This document shows, in pieces, positions 25,791-34,634 of a DNA stretch of 64,000 nt. The notes below the pieces were generated by a model. It worked only from the letters and a program-made list of their open reading frames with translations, had not been told where the DNA came from and ran no database searches. The position numbers and the translations under genes are program-made. Every line of letters begins with the position of its first letter. Within the stretch, counting starts at the first letter, position 1. Origin of the DNA: an uncultured Desulfomonile sp. (GTDB lineage: Bacteria; Desulfobacterota; Desulfomonilia; Desulfomonilales; Desulfomonilaceae); the NCBI GenBank assembly GCA_903952205.1, contig CAJBEZ010000012.1, positions 1 through 64,000 of the forward strand. The letters run 5' to 3'.

Positions 25791-26204
25791 ATGGCCATGA
25801 GAAGAAAAACTTGGGTTTGGGCGCCTCGAAAACAGCCAAAGCCTGCCGTCCCTGCTCATTTGAAAGAAAGTGTTAGATCAAAAGCTGATGAGTTTGTTAA
25901 ACAACATCTCAAGCCGGCATATATCAAACCTCCGCCCACGAACCCGGAAATCAATTATATCATCGATATTTGGACCAGATGGTACCAGAGCTATTTCTAC
26001 TTTTGCGCTACTTACGCCTCTCCCAGCCCTCATGCGCTCTCTCCCACATTCGAACTCCGGTTCGCCAGAATGGGGTACATCGGAAATGAAAGGTTTAATC
26101 TTGCGTACATGCGTCATACCGGGAACTGGAATGAGATCTACTTCGACCTTTCAGTTGAAGAATGTCTAACAGCCATTCGAGACGAACCATATTTCTTGCG
26201 TTAG
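25791..26204 (+). CDS. Conserved-looking hypothetical protein inserted in a TIM-barrel gene
   Basis: The 137-residue product starts MRRKTWVWAPRK after an ATG (AGACGAGC leader) and has aromatic-rich segments YIIDIWTRWYQSYFYFCATY and FNLAYMRHTGNWNEIYFDL, a pattern seen in small conserved proteins of unknown role. A Pro/Lys-rich N-terminus is basic. It lies exactly between the two halves of a broken TIM-barrel gene, so it arrived by insertion. Confidence 0.55.
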   Translation: MAMRRKTWVWAPRKQPKPAVPAHLKESVRSKADEFVKQHLKPAYIKPPPTNPEINYIIDIWTRWYQSYFYFCATYASPSPHALSPTFELRFARMGYIGNERFNLAYMRHTGNWNEIYFDLSVEECLTAIRDEPYFLR

Positions 26205-26209
26205 GTGAC

Positions 26210-26317
26210 GTTGATTTCAAATCAATTCTTGGGGCCTTGGCGCAGTTAGGCTAAGAACGGACCATTACCCTAGAAGTAAAGCCTGAGTTTCAGGAAACTG
26301 AAAAAGAATCCATTTAA
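26210..26317 (+). pseudogene. TIM-barrel gene fragment, right piece
   Basis: Reads VDFKSILGALAQLG, an in-frame stop where Tyr is expected, then RTITLEVKPEFQETEKESI and a stop, matching the end of the isomerase-like gene at 4913 (VDFPGIMASL, GTMTLEVKPEF). It continues directly from the left piece at 25607. Confidence 0.75.
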
Positions 26318-26546
26318 AAAAGTGCTTTCTGGAATTTGACGGCTTTAGGATAAATTACAATCGGATTCCCCGCTGGGGACTACAAAACGCCCCCATTACC
26401 CTGATATTCCTTGCAACCGATTCCAAGTAAACGACCGCCCATTAGTCGACAGAAGACTAGCGCAAATTGGTTTCTTGGCTACCTGTCCTGTTCGCGATTT
26501 ATAATCCGTTCATTATTTTCTGCCGATTATAAAAGAAATGATACAC
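26318..26546. other. Non-coding stretch, faint direct repeat with 25617-25665
   Basis: No gene is seen here. The stretch from about 26396 (TTACCCTGATATTCC and ACGACCGCCCA) resembles 25617-25665 (GTACCCTAAGATTGG and ACTACCGCCCC) across the inserted gene. This may be a worn flanking repeat of the insertion, but the similarity is patchy. Confidence 0.25.
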
Positions 26547-26591
26547 ATCGTCCTATGGAACGATAGAGATCTATACTTGCGTATAGTCTCT
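26547..26591 (+). promoter_or_regulatory. Palindromic element copy 6 followed by a perfect hairpin
   Basis: ATCGTCCTATGGAACGAT (26547-26564), then AGAGA, T, CTATAC, loop TTGC, GTATAG, TCTCT (26565-26591), a hairpin in which every base but one pairs. The TATAACTATTGCA box of other copies is replaced by this repeat (CTATACTTGCG). It lies 118 bp before the start codon at 26682. Confidence 0.65.
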
Positions 26592-26681
26592 TTCATGCAC
26601 AGGCAATTAACCTGGAGAAGTTCACTGTTTATGGGATTTCAACGGGTTAGGGATGGAAAGAGCAAAAAGGTTTGAGAGGCC

Positions 26682-27131
26682 ATGTCCAAAAAACGAAAGA
26701 GAAAATTGACAGAATTTACGAATTTTTCTGAAGAGCGGTATTTGAAATGGAAACTGGGGGTAGACCTGACTACTAAAGATCTGAAAGCCCCCCTGGAAAA
26801 GCTCAGTTTCTATGTCTTGGGCTTTTTCGGAGAGCAGTATGCGGCAGAACTTCGTGAGTCGCTAATTGAAGCGAAAATCGATTTCTTCATTACTACTAGA
26901 GAAAGAATTTATTGGAAACATTATTGTAATTTTTTGCAGAAGTATAACCTCTTGTTGATTAGAGAGCATTTACTGGATGATCTACCCAGGACCGCAAAAG
27001 CCATAGAAGACTCAATATTGTACGACCCGACTTTCAAAAGTTGGGGAGGTTCGTCCCAAGTTCTTGACGGCCAGTATATAACTATGTTGCCTAGATTGAA
27101 AAAATGGTGGCAGAGTAAGCGCACCAAATAA
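26682..27131 (+). CDS. Small protein, possible PIN/DUF5615-like domain (paralogue 2)
   Basis: The 149-residue product is the paralogue of that at 20723: MSKKRKRKLTEFTNFSEERY, FFGEQYAAELRESLIEAKID, FFITTRERIYW and REHLLDDLPRTAKAIEDSIL align without gaps. The tail ends in a basic KKWWQSKRTK. Upstream is palindromic element copy 6 and a GAGAGG ribosome site. Function unknown, tentatively PIN-like; conservation of a pair under the same regulatory element suggests that both matter. Confidence 0.58.
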   Translation: MSKKRKRKLTEFTNFSEERYLKWKLGVDLTTKDLKAPLEKLSFYVLGFFGEQYAAELRESLIEAKIDFFITTRERIYWKHYCNFLQKYNLLLIREHLLDDLPRTAKAIEDSILYDPTFKSWGGSSQVLDGQYITMLPRLKKWWQSKRTK

Positions 27132-27318
27132 TTTTACAACATTTTGCAAGTTTCTAGAGCTGAAGTAGCCAATTGCTGATATAAATAAAGTGCCACATTT
27201 GATCGAATCTCGTGATCTTAAGCCAAATGATTATAGATCCTCCAAGTGTGTGGCTTTTGGCCCTAATGTTCTTAACCTCTTTTAAAACCTTTCAATTGCC
27301 CTGAAAAGGGGGACCGCA

Positions 27319-30051
27319 ATGAAAATAATTCTCGGTCAGGAGTTGGATACAGGCAGTTACCCTGACGCTCTTGGGGATGAAGAAGCCACAATGGGGAATG
27401 TGGTTGTTGGACCCTCAGGATTGATCGGAATTTTAGAGACCCGACTGGGATTGTCAAAGGCTAGACCGCACGAAGCTGTCCGCATCGGCCATTACCTCAA
27501 GATCCTGAGAGAAATTGACGGAGGTAAACGTTTTTATTCCAAGTCATTCGAAGCTGACGCATGGTCAACATCCAAGACGATACTGAAGTGGAGGGATGAA
27601 CTGAAGGTAGCCGGATGGAATGGAGACCTCCCGCCCGGGGGTAGTATCCGACTTCAAACCCTTAGTGACATGGAGAAACTCTTCCAGAACGAGCTTATTG
27701 AGGGCTTAGGTGATCGTCTACAATCCATTCTTTCAATATTAAATTGTCGCGAGAAAACGGACCTAGAGCACGTACTGCTTGTTGAGCCGCTCGCGGAATG
27801 GGCCTCCGGCTGGCGAAAACTAATAGAATTGTTAAACAAATGTGGCGTCAAGATTGCGAGTGTTTCCACTAACGTTGAGCCCGGTCCAGGGGATCTTGGG
27901 CGACTTCAGGAAGCGCTTAGAAACGGGAGCCCGTTTAATGGCAATGTCGGCGGCGACGGAAGCCTATGCGTTGTAAGAAGTCCCGGCGAATGGGAATCAT
28001 GTGAGACTATCGCATCTTTCCTGGAAGCCATCCACAGGAACGACGAGAAGACACTCATTATTGATGAAGGCGGCAGTAATTTGCTGGATGATACCCTCAA
28101 TCGACACAACCTCCCCCGATTAGGATACGATTCCAGGTCTCCCTGGCGGACGGCGCTTCAATTATTGCCACTAACTCTCGGAAACCGCTGGAAACCGCTA
28201 GACGCTCAAAAGCTGCTTGAGTTTCTGATCATTCCGAAATCACCCATAACTCGGGATGTTGGCGTATTTCTGGAAAAAGCGCTGCGTGAACATCCTGGAA
28301 TTGGCGGTCCTAAATGGAATGAAGCGATGGAGCAGGCATTCAAACAGTATGAGAGCTATTCCTTTGACAGAGAGATGGAACCCGAGACGCCTGAAAGTCT
28401 GGAGGATTTTCGTGAAGAATTGAGTTTCTGGCTTGGGGAGAACGAACGGTTCAGTCCAGATGATGGCATTTCATCCGGTGTTGTCATAGAGATCTGTTCC
28501 CGTCTCAATAAATGGGCGGCAAAGCGAGGCGGACTCGACAAGGACGAGACGCTGATCGCTTCAGCCAAACTTTTCAACGATGTAGCTCAGGCTATTCAGG
28601 ATTCAGGGTTAAAAACAATCTCACAGCCGCAATTGAATCGGATTCTTGATTCGGTAACAGGCGAAGGTCTCGAAAAACCCAACTATGGCCCGCAAGCGGG
28701 GCCGTGGTCTGTGGTTAAGTCTCCAGGCCAGGTTTGGGGAATGGCTGACACAATCATCTGGTGGAACTTCACTTCAGATGGAGTTTCCCCGCTCCACTTG
28801 CCCTGGACGTCCAGTGAAAGAGAAACACTAAAATCCGCAGGCGTGGAACTGAGAGAAACCCATGAAATTCGTCTGCAGCAATCGAGATCCTGGAGGAACG
28901 CCGCATTATTTGCGGGTAAACGCCTGGCGCTTGTGGCTCCCCTGTCATTTGCGGGCGAAACGGTTAACTTTCATCCTTTCTGGGATGAAATACATCATCT
29001 ATTGAACCTCAACGAAACCTCGATTAACAAGCTGACTTTCGATGGGACACGAATGTGGCGGGAGGCGAGTCCAAAGTTTAGTGGATTGGAGCTAGTCCGT
29101 GAGCCGATGTCGAGCATGGAGACCCCAAAAACCGACAATATCTGGCTGGTTCCGCCAAACCGGCTCAAGGGCCGGATTGAGGAATCCTATTCCAGTATGC
29201 AACAGCTATTAGAATGTCCGCTCGCCTGGGTCTGCCAGTATGTTTTGCAACTTCATCCCGGAACGTTAGCTCTTTTGCCGGACAGAGGGGAAATGCTGGG
29301 AACACTCAGTCATGCGGTTATAGAAAAGACTTTATGCGCCAAACCACTGCCGGACCCACAATCAGCCGAAAGACTCGCATTATGCTATTTTGATGAACTT
29401 GTCCCCCAGATGGCTTCTTCTCTGCTATTCCCGGAGCGAAAGTCCGAACTCGAGCGAGTCCGAGGCCTGATAGGGACTGGCGCCAGGATTCTCGTTGAAC
29501 ACATACAATCATCAGGACTCAGTGTCAGGAGCATCGAAGGTTCAGTCCGGAAGGAACTCAACAGTGACCAGCAAATGACAGGACGAGTAGACATGGCGCT
29601 TGGAGATGACACGGGAGATAGAGTAGTTGTTGATCTAAAATGGTCCACTCGGGCTCGTTACAAGAGAGAAGAACTGGAGGAAGGGAAGGCCTTTCAGTTG
29701 GCGGTTTACGCCTGGCTCTTACAGAACCGGGATAACGAGTTTCCCGCAGGAGCTTATTACATGCTTGCGCAGGGCGAACTTGTCGCCTCATCGTGTAATT
29801 TCTTCTCATCCGAGTGTGTCTTCCCCGACGTAAATCTCGAGAACATGTGGGACCAGGGTATGGAATCCTACAAGTTCCGAATTAACGAGCTTCAAAATGG
29901 CAAAGCGATGGCGTCGGGCGTTACCATAAACAGCCCTGCTCCGCAAAATGAGGACTCGTCGGAAAAAGATCCATCAGAACCATCAGTTGATTCGAAGCCA
30001 AAATGCGAATGGTGTCCTTACTCCAATCTGTGTGGAATGGGGGTCAGCTAG
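27319..30051 (+). CDS. AddB-like nuclease subunit, Fe-S PD-(D/E)XK protein
   Basis: The 910-residue product matches the AddB type of recombinational repair nuclease-helicase. The C-terminal third has the iron-sulfur nuclease: CPLAWVC (about 632-638) and CEWCPYSNLC (about 895-904) for the cluster, with GRVDMAL (Asp near 756), VVDLKW (Asp-x-Lys near 772) and QLAVYAWLL as the nuclease core. The N-terminal two-thirds has degenerate helicase features. The subunit pairs with an AddA-type helicase-nuclease immediately downstream, which starts two bases after this gene ends. The pair resects double-strand breaks and degrades foreign linear DNA. Confidence 0.82.
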   Translation: MKIILGQELDTGSYPDALGDEEATMGNVVVGPSGLIGILETRLGLSKARPHEAVRIGHYLKILREIDGGKRFYSKSFEADAWSTSKTILKWRDELKVAGWNGDLPPGGSIRLQTLSDMEKLFQNELIEGLGDRLQSILSILNCREKTDLEHVLLVEPLAEWASGWRKLIELLNKCGVKIASVSTNVEPGPGDLGRLQEALRNGSPFNGNVGGDGSLCVVRSPGEWESCETIASFLEAIHRNDEKTLIIDEGGSNLLDDTLNRHNLPRLGYDSRSPWRTALQLLPLTLGNRWKPLDAQKLLEFLIIPKSPITRDVGVFLEKALREHPGIGGPKWNEAMEQAFKQYESYSFDREMEPETPESLEDFREELSFWLGENERFSPDDGISSGVVIEICSRLNKWAAKRGGLDKDETLIASAKLFNDVAQAIQDSGLKTISQPQLNRILDSVTGEGLEKPNYGPQAGPWSVVKSPGQVWGMADTIIWWNFTSDGVSPLHLPWTSSERETLKSAGVELRETHEIRLQQSRSWRNAALFAGKRLALVAPLSFAGETVNFHPFWDEIHHLLNLNETSINKLTFDGTRMWREASPKFSGLELVREPMSSMETPKTDNIWLVPPNRLKGRIEESYSSMQQLLECPLAWVCQYVLQLHPGTLALLPDRGEMLGTLSHAVIEKTLCAKPLPDPQSAERLALCYFDELVPQMASSLLFPERKSELERVRGLIGTGARILVEHIQSSGLSVRSIEGSVRKELNSDQQMTGRVDMALGDDTGDRVVVDLKWSTRARYKREELEEGKAFQLAVYAWLLQNRDNEFPAGAYYMLAQGELVASSCNFFSSECVFPDVNLENMWDQGMESYKFRINELQNGKAMASGVTINSPAPQNEDSSEKDPSEPSVDSKPKCEWCPYSNLCGMGVS

Positions 30052-30052
30052 T

Positions 30053-33000
30053 ATGCAAACATCATTACCAATAGAAATAATAAGCGCCAGCGCAGGATCG
30101 GGAAAGACATACACACTGTCCAAGACCTTGGTCGAGGCGCTCAGAAATGGCGTTCGACCAGAGGCTGTCCTTGCGACCACATTTACCAATAAAGCTGCGG
30201 CGGAACTGGTTGAAAGAGTGAGAGCGGACCTGTTCAAAGATCAGAAATGGGAATATGCGCAGCGGATTTTTGATGGTCATCTAGGCACGGTGAATTCGGT
30301 TTGCGGGAGGCTACTAAAAGAGTTTGCTTTCGAACTCGGGCTTTCGCCTGTACAGGACGTACTCCCTGAAGAGGACAACTTTTTTATCTTTGAGCGGGCG
30401 ATTGCCCCGGTTTCGGAGAAATATTCCCAGGAGATCGACGCCATAGCGAACCGGTTCGAGATAAAGGACTGGCGCGACATTCTCAAAGATATCATTAATA
30501 AAGTCAGAACAAATGACATTGCCCCCGATAGTCTTTCAAAATCATACGAATGGTCATGGAAAACCTTTCAGGATATTTTACCTGCAACCTCAAAAAGCAA
30601 GGAGGATCTGCTTGATAAGGATCTTGCCGATGCAATTTCCGAGACCTATGAGTCACTGAAAGAGAATCGAGCCGACTCTACCGTGGCTACTAAAGGGGTC
30701 ATAAAGAAGCTCGGAAATCACCTTCGAAGCAGGACTGAGACCAGTTCTATGCCCTGGCCAGATTGGGCCAGATTTTCAAAACTCTCGCCCGGCGCCAAGA
30801 GCAGAGACCTATGTGAACGGTTGACCAACGCCGCAAAGATTCATACAAGTCATCCCCGATTACAGAGAGATATTCAGACTTTTGTCCGGCTGCTTTTTGA
30901 GTGTGCAAGAGAGGCCGTGGTAGCATTTTCAGAGTTTAAGGAGAAAAATGGGATCGTCGATTTCGTGGATCAGGAAAAACTGGCGCTGGAACTCCTGAGA
31001 ATTCCTGAGGTTCAAGAACGACTCAAGGAGGATTTAAAAATCGTATTTGTTGACGAATTCCAGGATACCAGCCCGATACAGTTGGCTCTCTTCATACAGT
31101 TCGCAAGGCTGGCGTCCAAATCGGTCTGGGTTGGTGATCAAAAACAGGCGATTTATGGGTTCAGGGGCACGGACCCAACCTTGATGGATGCGGTGATAGA
31201 CCAGATCATCGATCCGAAACGCCTGCGGATACTATCCGGCTCATACCGTTCACGTCCCGGTTTAATAGCATTTACAAACAACCTTTTCGCTACAGCGTTC
31301 GAACCTCTGGGAATTCCACCGGATAGAGTCAGGCTTGAACCGAAGCTAGAGGATGGCCCTGGCCAGAAAACACCGCTTCTTGTCTGGAGATTATCGAGAA
31401 AAGACAGCACGATTGAGAAGGACAAGGCCTCGGATGACAAGGAGACACGGTCGCTCGCTGTGGCTGTGGGGAATCTGCTGGAGCAATGCGACGAATATAT
31501 GATCCTGGACAAAAACACCAAACAAACCCGTCCTTTGAGGCCTGCGGATATAGCGATACTATGTCGCCGGAATTCCAAATGCGAAAAGGTCGCCACTTTG
31601 CTTGAAGCCCACGGAATCCGGGCTTCGATTCCCCGAAGCGGTCTGATGTCGACACCTGAGTGCATTCTGGGATTTGCCGCTCTTCGCTATCTGGTTGACA
31701 AGAGCGATTCACTCGCTGTTGCCGAGATACTTCATTTTACCGAAAGTTCCTCGGTTACACCGAAATGGTTTACTGAACGGCTTGAAAATCTCGGCAACAA
31801 AATATGGAATTCCAGTCCGACCATGCAGGAACTGGACAGACTCAGGGGTGATCTTATCCATCTAACACCATCTGAAGCCCTTGAAACGGCCCTTAACGCA
31901 GTGAGAATCCATGAAGCGGCCCTTCGTTGGGGTAATACGGCGCAGAGGATCGCCAATCTGGAAATGCTCAAGGGACTGGCGCTAAATTACGAAGACCAAT
32001 GTTTGATCAGTCGTAGCGCTGGGACACCGGCGGGGCTGGTGACTTTCCTGAGTAAAAACGTTCGCGGCGAAGAGATTGATACTCAACCGGCGGGCCAGGA
32101 CGACAACGCCGTCAAAGTCTTGACTTACCATAGCGCCAAGGGACTGGAATGGCCTGTGGTTGTTATGTATGAACTCGACTGGCGCAGAGATGTTAGCCCA
32201 TTTGGAGCGTACGTTGAGTCAGAAAAAGAAGGCTTTGATCCAATGCAGCCTCTCGCTGGACGTAGAGTCCGATACTGGCCATGGCCATACGCTACACATA
32301 AAAGCGATGTAGGGATGGATGATTCGGTCCGTAAATCATCAGAGTATAAACAAGTGGCGTTGCAGGAGCGCAAGGAGTTAATGCGACTTCTTTACGTCGG
32401 AATGACAAGGGCGAGGGACTATCTGGCCTTTGCCGTCGGGGTTGACAAGGAAGGCAAGAATTCAGCCAGATGGCTAGAAATCCTTGAGGACAAAGAGAAT
32501 AAAAAAATCCTTAGTTTGCCACTGGATTTCGATAATCAAAATATTTCGGTCGGTGGCCAAAAATTCGCCGCAACATTGCAGAAGTTTGAACCGTTTCAGG
32601 AGAAGGTGGAAAACACCGGCGAGGCCACATATACAACGCCTGTCACACATAAGAATATGGAACATCCGAGATCCAGGTTAGTGCCCAGCCAACTCGGAAC
32701 AGACCTGGGCGACTCTGTCACCATTTGCGAAACCGTATCTTTAGGAGAGCGTATCCCGCTGGACGGCAATCCAGATATGGATCTCGTTGGCGAGGCCATA
32801 CACGGATTCCTGGCAGTTGATGATTACCTACTGGAGGATGTAAAGCGTATGGAGATGGCGGAGCAGACCCTTCTCAACTGGAGGGTCACAGCCATAAAAC
32901 CGGAAAATCTGGTAGAAGTGAGTAACAGACTGCGATCTCACATCGAAAAAACATACGGAAAAGATTGCATTTGGCGCAGCGAATGGCCCATTCATTTGAG

Positions 33001-33247
33001 GAAGGGGAACCAGAAGGCTAATGGGTGGATCGACCTACTTTTGGAAACCCCGGCCGGTATTGTGATAATTGATCACAAGAGCTTTCCGGGAAGCAAGGAT
33101 CGGAGGCAGGAAAGGGCCCTGAGCCATGCGCCCCAGCTCGCCCTTTATCGTGAAGCGGTGGAAAAGGCTACTGGGAAATCCGTTATTGCGACCATCATAC
33201 ATATGCCGGTGGTTGGTGAAGTTATGGAGATTAGAATTGACACCTGA
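30053..33247 (+). CDS. AddA-like UvrD-family helicase-nuclease
   Basis: The 1064-residue product is a full SF1A helicase with a C-terminal RecB-type nuclease. Motif I is SASAGSGKTYTLS (about 10-22), motif II DEFQDTSP (about 332), motif III GDQKQAIYGFRG, motif V TYHSAKGLEWPVV and motif VI LYVGMTRAR. The nuclease core is GWIDLLLETPAGIVIIDHKS (about 991-1010). ATG at 30053 is chosen because it lies just after the AddB-like stop and motif I follows at the usual distance; an upstream start would run through the AddB gene. Operon with the AddB-like gene. Confidence 0.85.
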   Translation: MQTSLPIEIISASAGSGKTYTLSKTLVEALRNGVRPEAVLATTFTNKAAAELVERVRADLFKDQKWEYAQRIFDGHLGTVNSVCGRLLKEFAFELGLSPVQDVLPEEDNFFIFERAIAPVSEKYSQEIDAIANRFEIKDWRDILKDIINKVRTNDIAPDSLSKSYEWSWKTFQDILPATSKSKEDLLDKDLADAISETYESLKENRADSTVATKGVIKKLGNHLRSRTETSSMPWPDWARFSKLSPGAKSRDLCERLTNAAKIHTSHPRLQRDIQTFVRLLFECAREAVVAFSEFKEKNGIVDFVDQEKLALELLRIPEVQERLKEDLKIVFVDEFQDTSPIQLALFIQFARLASKSVWVGDQKQAIYGFRGTDPTLMDAVIDQIIDPKRLRILSGSYRSRPGLIAFTNNLFATAFEPLGIPPDRVRLEPKLEDGPGQKTPLLVWRLSRKDSTIEKDKASDDKETRSLAVAVGNLLEQCDEYMILDKNTKQTRPLRPADIAILCRRNSKCEKVATLLEAHGIRASIPRSGLMSTPECILGFAALRYLVDKSDSLAVAEILHFTESSSVTPKWFTERLENLGNKIWNSSPTMQELDRLRGDLIHLTPSEALETALNAVRIHEAALRWGNTAQRIANLEMLKGLALNYEDQCLISRSAGTPAGLVTFLSKNVRGEEIDTQPAGQDDNAVKVLTYHSAKGLEWPVVVMYELDWRRDVSPFGAYVESEKEGFDPMQPLAGRRVRYWPWPYATHKSDVGMDDSVRKSSEYKQVALQERKELMRLLYVGMTRARDYLAFAVGVDKEGKNSARWLEILEDKENKKILSLPLDFDNQNISVGGQKFAATLQKFEPFQEKVENTGEATYTTPVTHKNMEHPRSRLVPSQLGTDLGDSVTICETVSLGERIPLDGNPDMDLVGEAIHGFLAVDDYLLEDVKRMEMAEQTLLNWRVTAIKPENLVEVSNRLRSHIEKTYGKDCIWRSEWPIHLRKGNQKANGWIDLLLETPAGIVIIDHKSFPGSKDRRQERALSHAPQLALYREAVEKATGKSVIATIIHMPVVGEVMEIRIDT

Positions 33248-33261
33248 TTCGAAGTTGAAGC

Positions 33262-33281
33262 CCGGTTGATCCACCAACCGG
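33262..33281 (+). terminator. Hairpin after the AddA-like gene
   Basis: CCGGTTG and CAACCGG pair perfectly around ATCCAC, 15 bases after the addA-like stop. No T run follows, so it is a weak intrinsic terminator or an RNA-stabilising hairpin. Confidence 0.4.
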
Positions 33282-33417
33282 CGAATCGTAATTCTCTTGA
33301 AGAAGTGGGGTATACAACAGCAATAGAGAGAATATCGTCTTTCCTCCATAATATTTGTCGTTTCTAGAGCATTCATTTCCGTCAGTAAAAGGCATTACAG
33401 TGTTAGCATTATTCTGG

Positions 33418-33446
33418 TTGGTTTCATGTTGAAATTGATTTATAAT
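33418..33446 (+). promoter_or_regulatory. Sigma-70-type promoter of the toxin-antitoxin pair
   Basis: TTGGTT, 17 bases, then a perfect TATAAT (33441-33446), 22 bases before the chosen start codon at 33468. Its position inside the longer open frame supports the later start. Confidence 0.6.
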
Positions 33447-33467
33447 AACAGAGGTAGGGAGAGGTCA

Positions 33468-34634
33468 ATGAAACAGCCGGCAGTAGGAATAAATCCAAAA
33501 TTACTTAAATGGGCTAGAGAGACCTCGGGCTATTCAATTGAACAAGTAGCGTCTGCCCTGAAAAAGAAACCTGAATCCATCATAGCATGGGAGGCCGGAA
33601 CTGAACTACCCACTTACATGCAACTTGAAAAACTTGCGTATCAACTTTATAAACGGCCCATGGCGTTGTTTTTCTTCCCAGAGCCTCCAGATGAAACGCA
33701 ACCTTCAAAGTCTTTCAGAACGCTCCCAAAAAATGAAATAGACGAACTTAATTCTGATACGCTGATAACCTTACGAAAGGCCAGGGCCATGCAGTTAGCC
33801 CTCTATGAACTCACTGATGGGGCCAATACTACAACCAAATGCATTTTCCGAGACGTTAAATTCGGTCTATCCGATGATATCAGACAAAAGGCCACTGAGG
33901 TTCGAGAATACTTACAGATTCCCCTCAATGATCAGCTTGCATGGAAGGACGCCAGGCAAGCGTTAAACAAATGGAGGGAAGCCACAGAAAACGTAGGAAT
34001 TTTCGTATTTAAGAGTGCATTGAAACAGAAGGAAATTTCTGGTTTCTGCCTTTTGGATGAAAAGTTTCCAATCATATATCTAAATAACAGTTCAGCTCAA
34101 ACAAGACAGATTTTCTCCTTGTTTCATGAATTGGCGCATATACTTCTCGGGGAGAATGGAGTAACGAAGACTGGCGTCGATTATGTCAAGTCCCTGAAGG
34201 GACACTACAAAACCATTGAAATTTTCTGTAATGCATTCGCTGCTGAATTTCTTGTTCCGACTGAAGATTTCATCAAATTTAAACATTATGATTTTTACAA
34301 TGATTATAAGGTTGGCGAACTGGCTGATAGGTATAATGTTAGCCTCGAAGTCATTTTGAGAAAGGCGCTGGATGCGCACCTTGTTGATCAGGATCATTAT
34401 GAACTGAAATCGCGAGAATGGGCAAGCCATGCCAACAAGAAATCAAAGTCTTGCGGTGGGGGTGATTATTACCGCACTAAAGCAACTTATTTAGGAGCAA
34501 AATTTATCAACCTGGCTTTCGGAAAATATTACCAAAGGCACATTACAAGGGAACAACTGGCAGATTATCTCAACGTAAAAGCCAGAAATGTTGACTATCT
34601 TGATCCCCTAAATGTTTTCCGGAAATCAGCCTGA
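33468..34634 (+). CDS. XRE-family HTH fused to ImmA/IrrE (M78) metallopeptidase, antitoxin-like
   Basis: The 388-residue product has an N-terminal XRE helix-turn-helix (ETSGYSIEQVASALKKKPES, about 15-35) and a zinc peptidase of the ImmA/IrrE type (LFHELAHILLG, HExxH near 219, with a later ...NAFAAEFLVP Glu). In known pairs such proteins repress the operon and control the toxin. The PIN toxin gene overlaps its stop by one base (TGATG), confirming a two-gene unit. ATG at 33468 fits the promoter at 33418-33446 and the AGGTAGGGAGAGG ribosome site. Confidence 0.85.
   Translation: MKQPAVGINPKLLKWARETSGYSIEQVASALKKKPESIIAWEAGTELPTYMQLEKLAYQLYKRPMALFFFPEPPDETQPSKSFRTLPKNEIDELNSDTLITLRKARAMQLALYELTDGANTTTKCIFRDVKFGLSDDIRQKATEVREYLQIPLNDQLAWKDARQALNKWREATENVGIFVFKSALKQKEISGFCLLDEKFPIIYLNNSSAQTRQIFSLFHELAHILLGENGVTKTGVDYVKSLKGHYKTIEIFCNAFAAEFLVPTEDFIKFKHYDFYNDYKVGELADRYNVSLEVILRKALDAHLVDQDHYELKSREWASHANKKSKSCGGGDYYRTKATYLGAKFINLAFGKYYQRHITREQLADYLNVKARNVDYLDPLNVFRKSA

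Noticed and set aside
11667-26591. Sigma-54 promoters in the repeated element (GG...TTGCA)
   Set aside because: The GG of TATGGAACGA is 23 bases from the GC of TTGCA, whereas sigma-54 needs ten bases between GG and GC.
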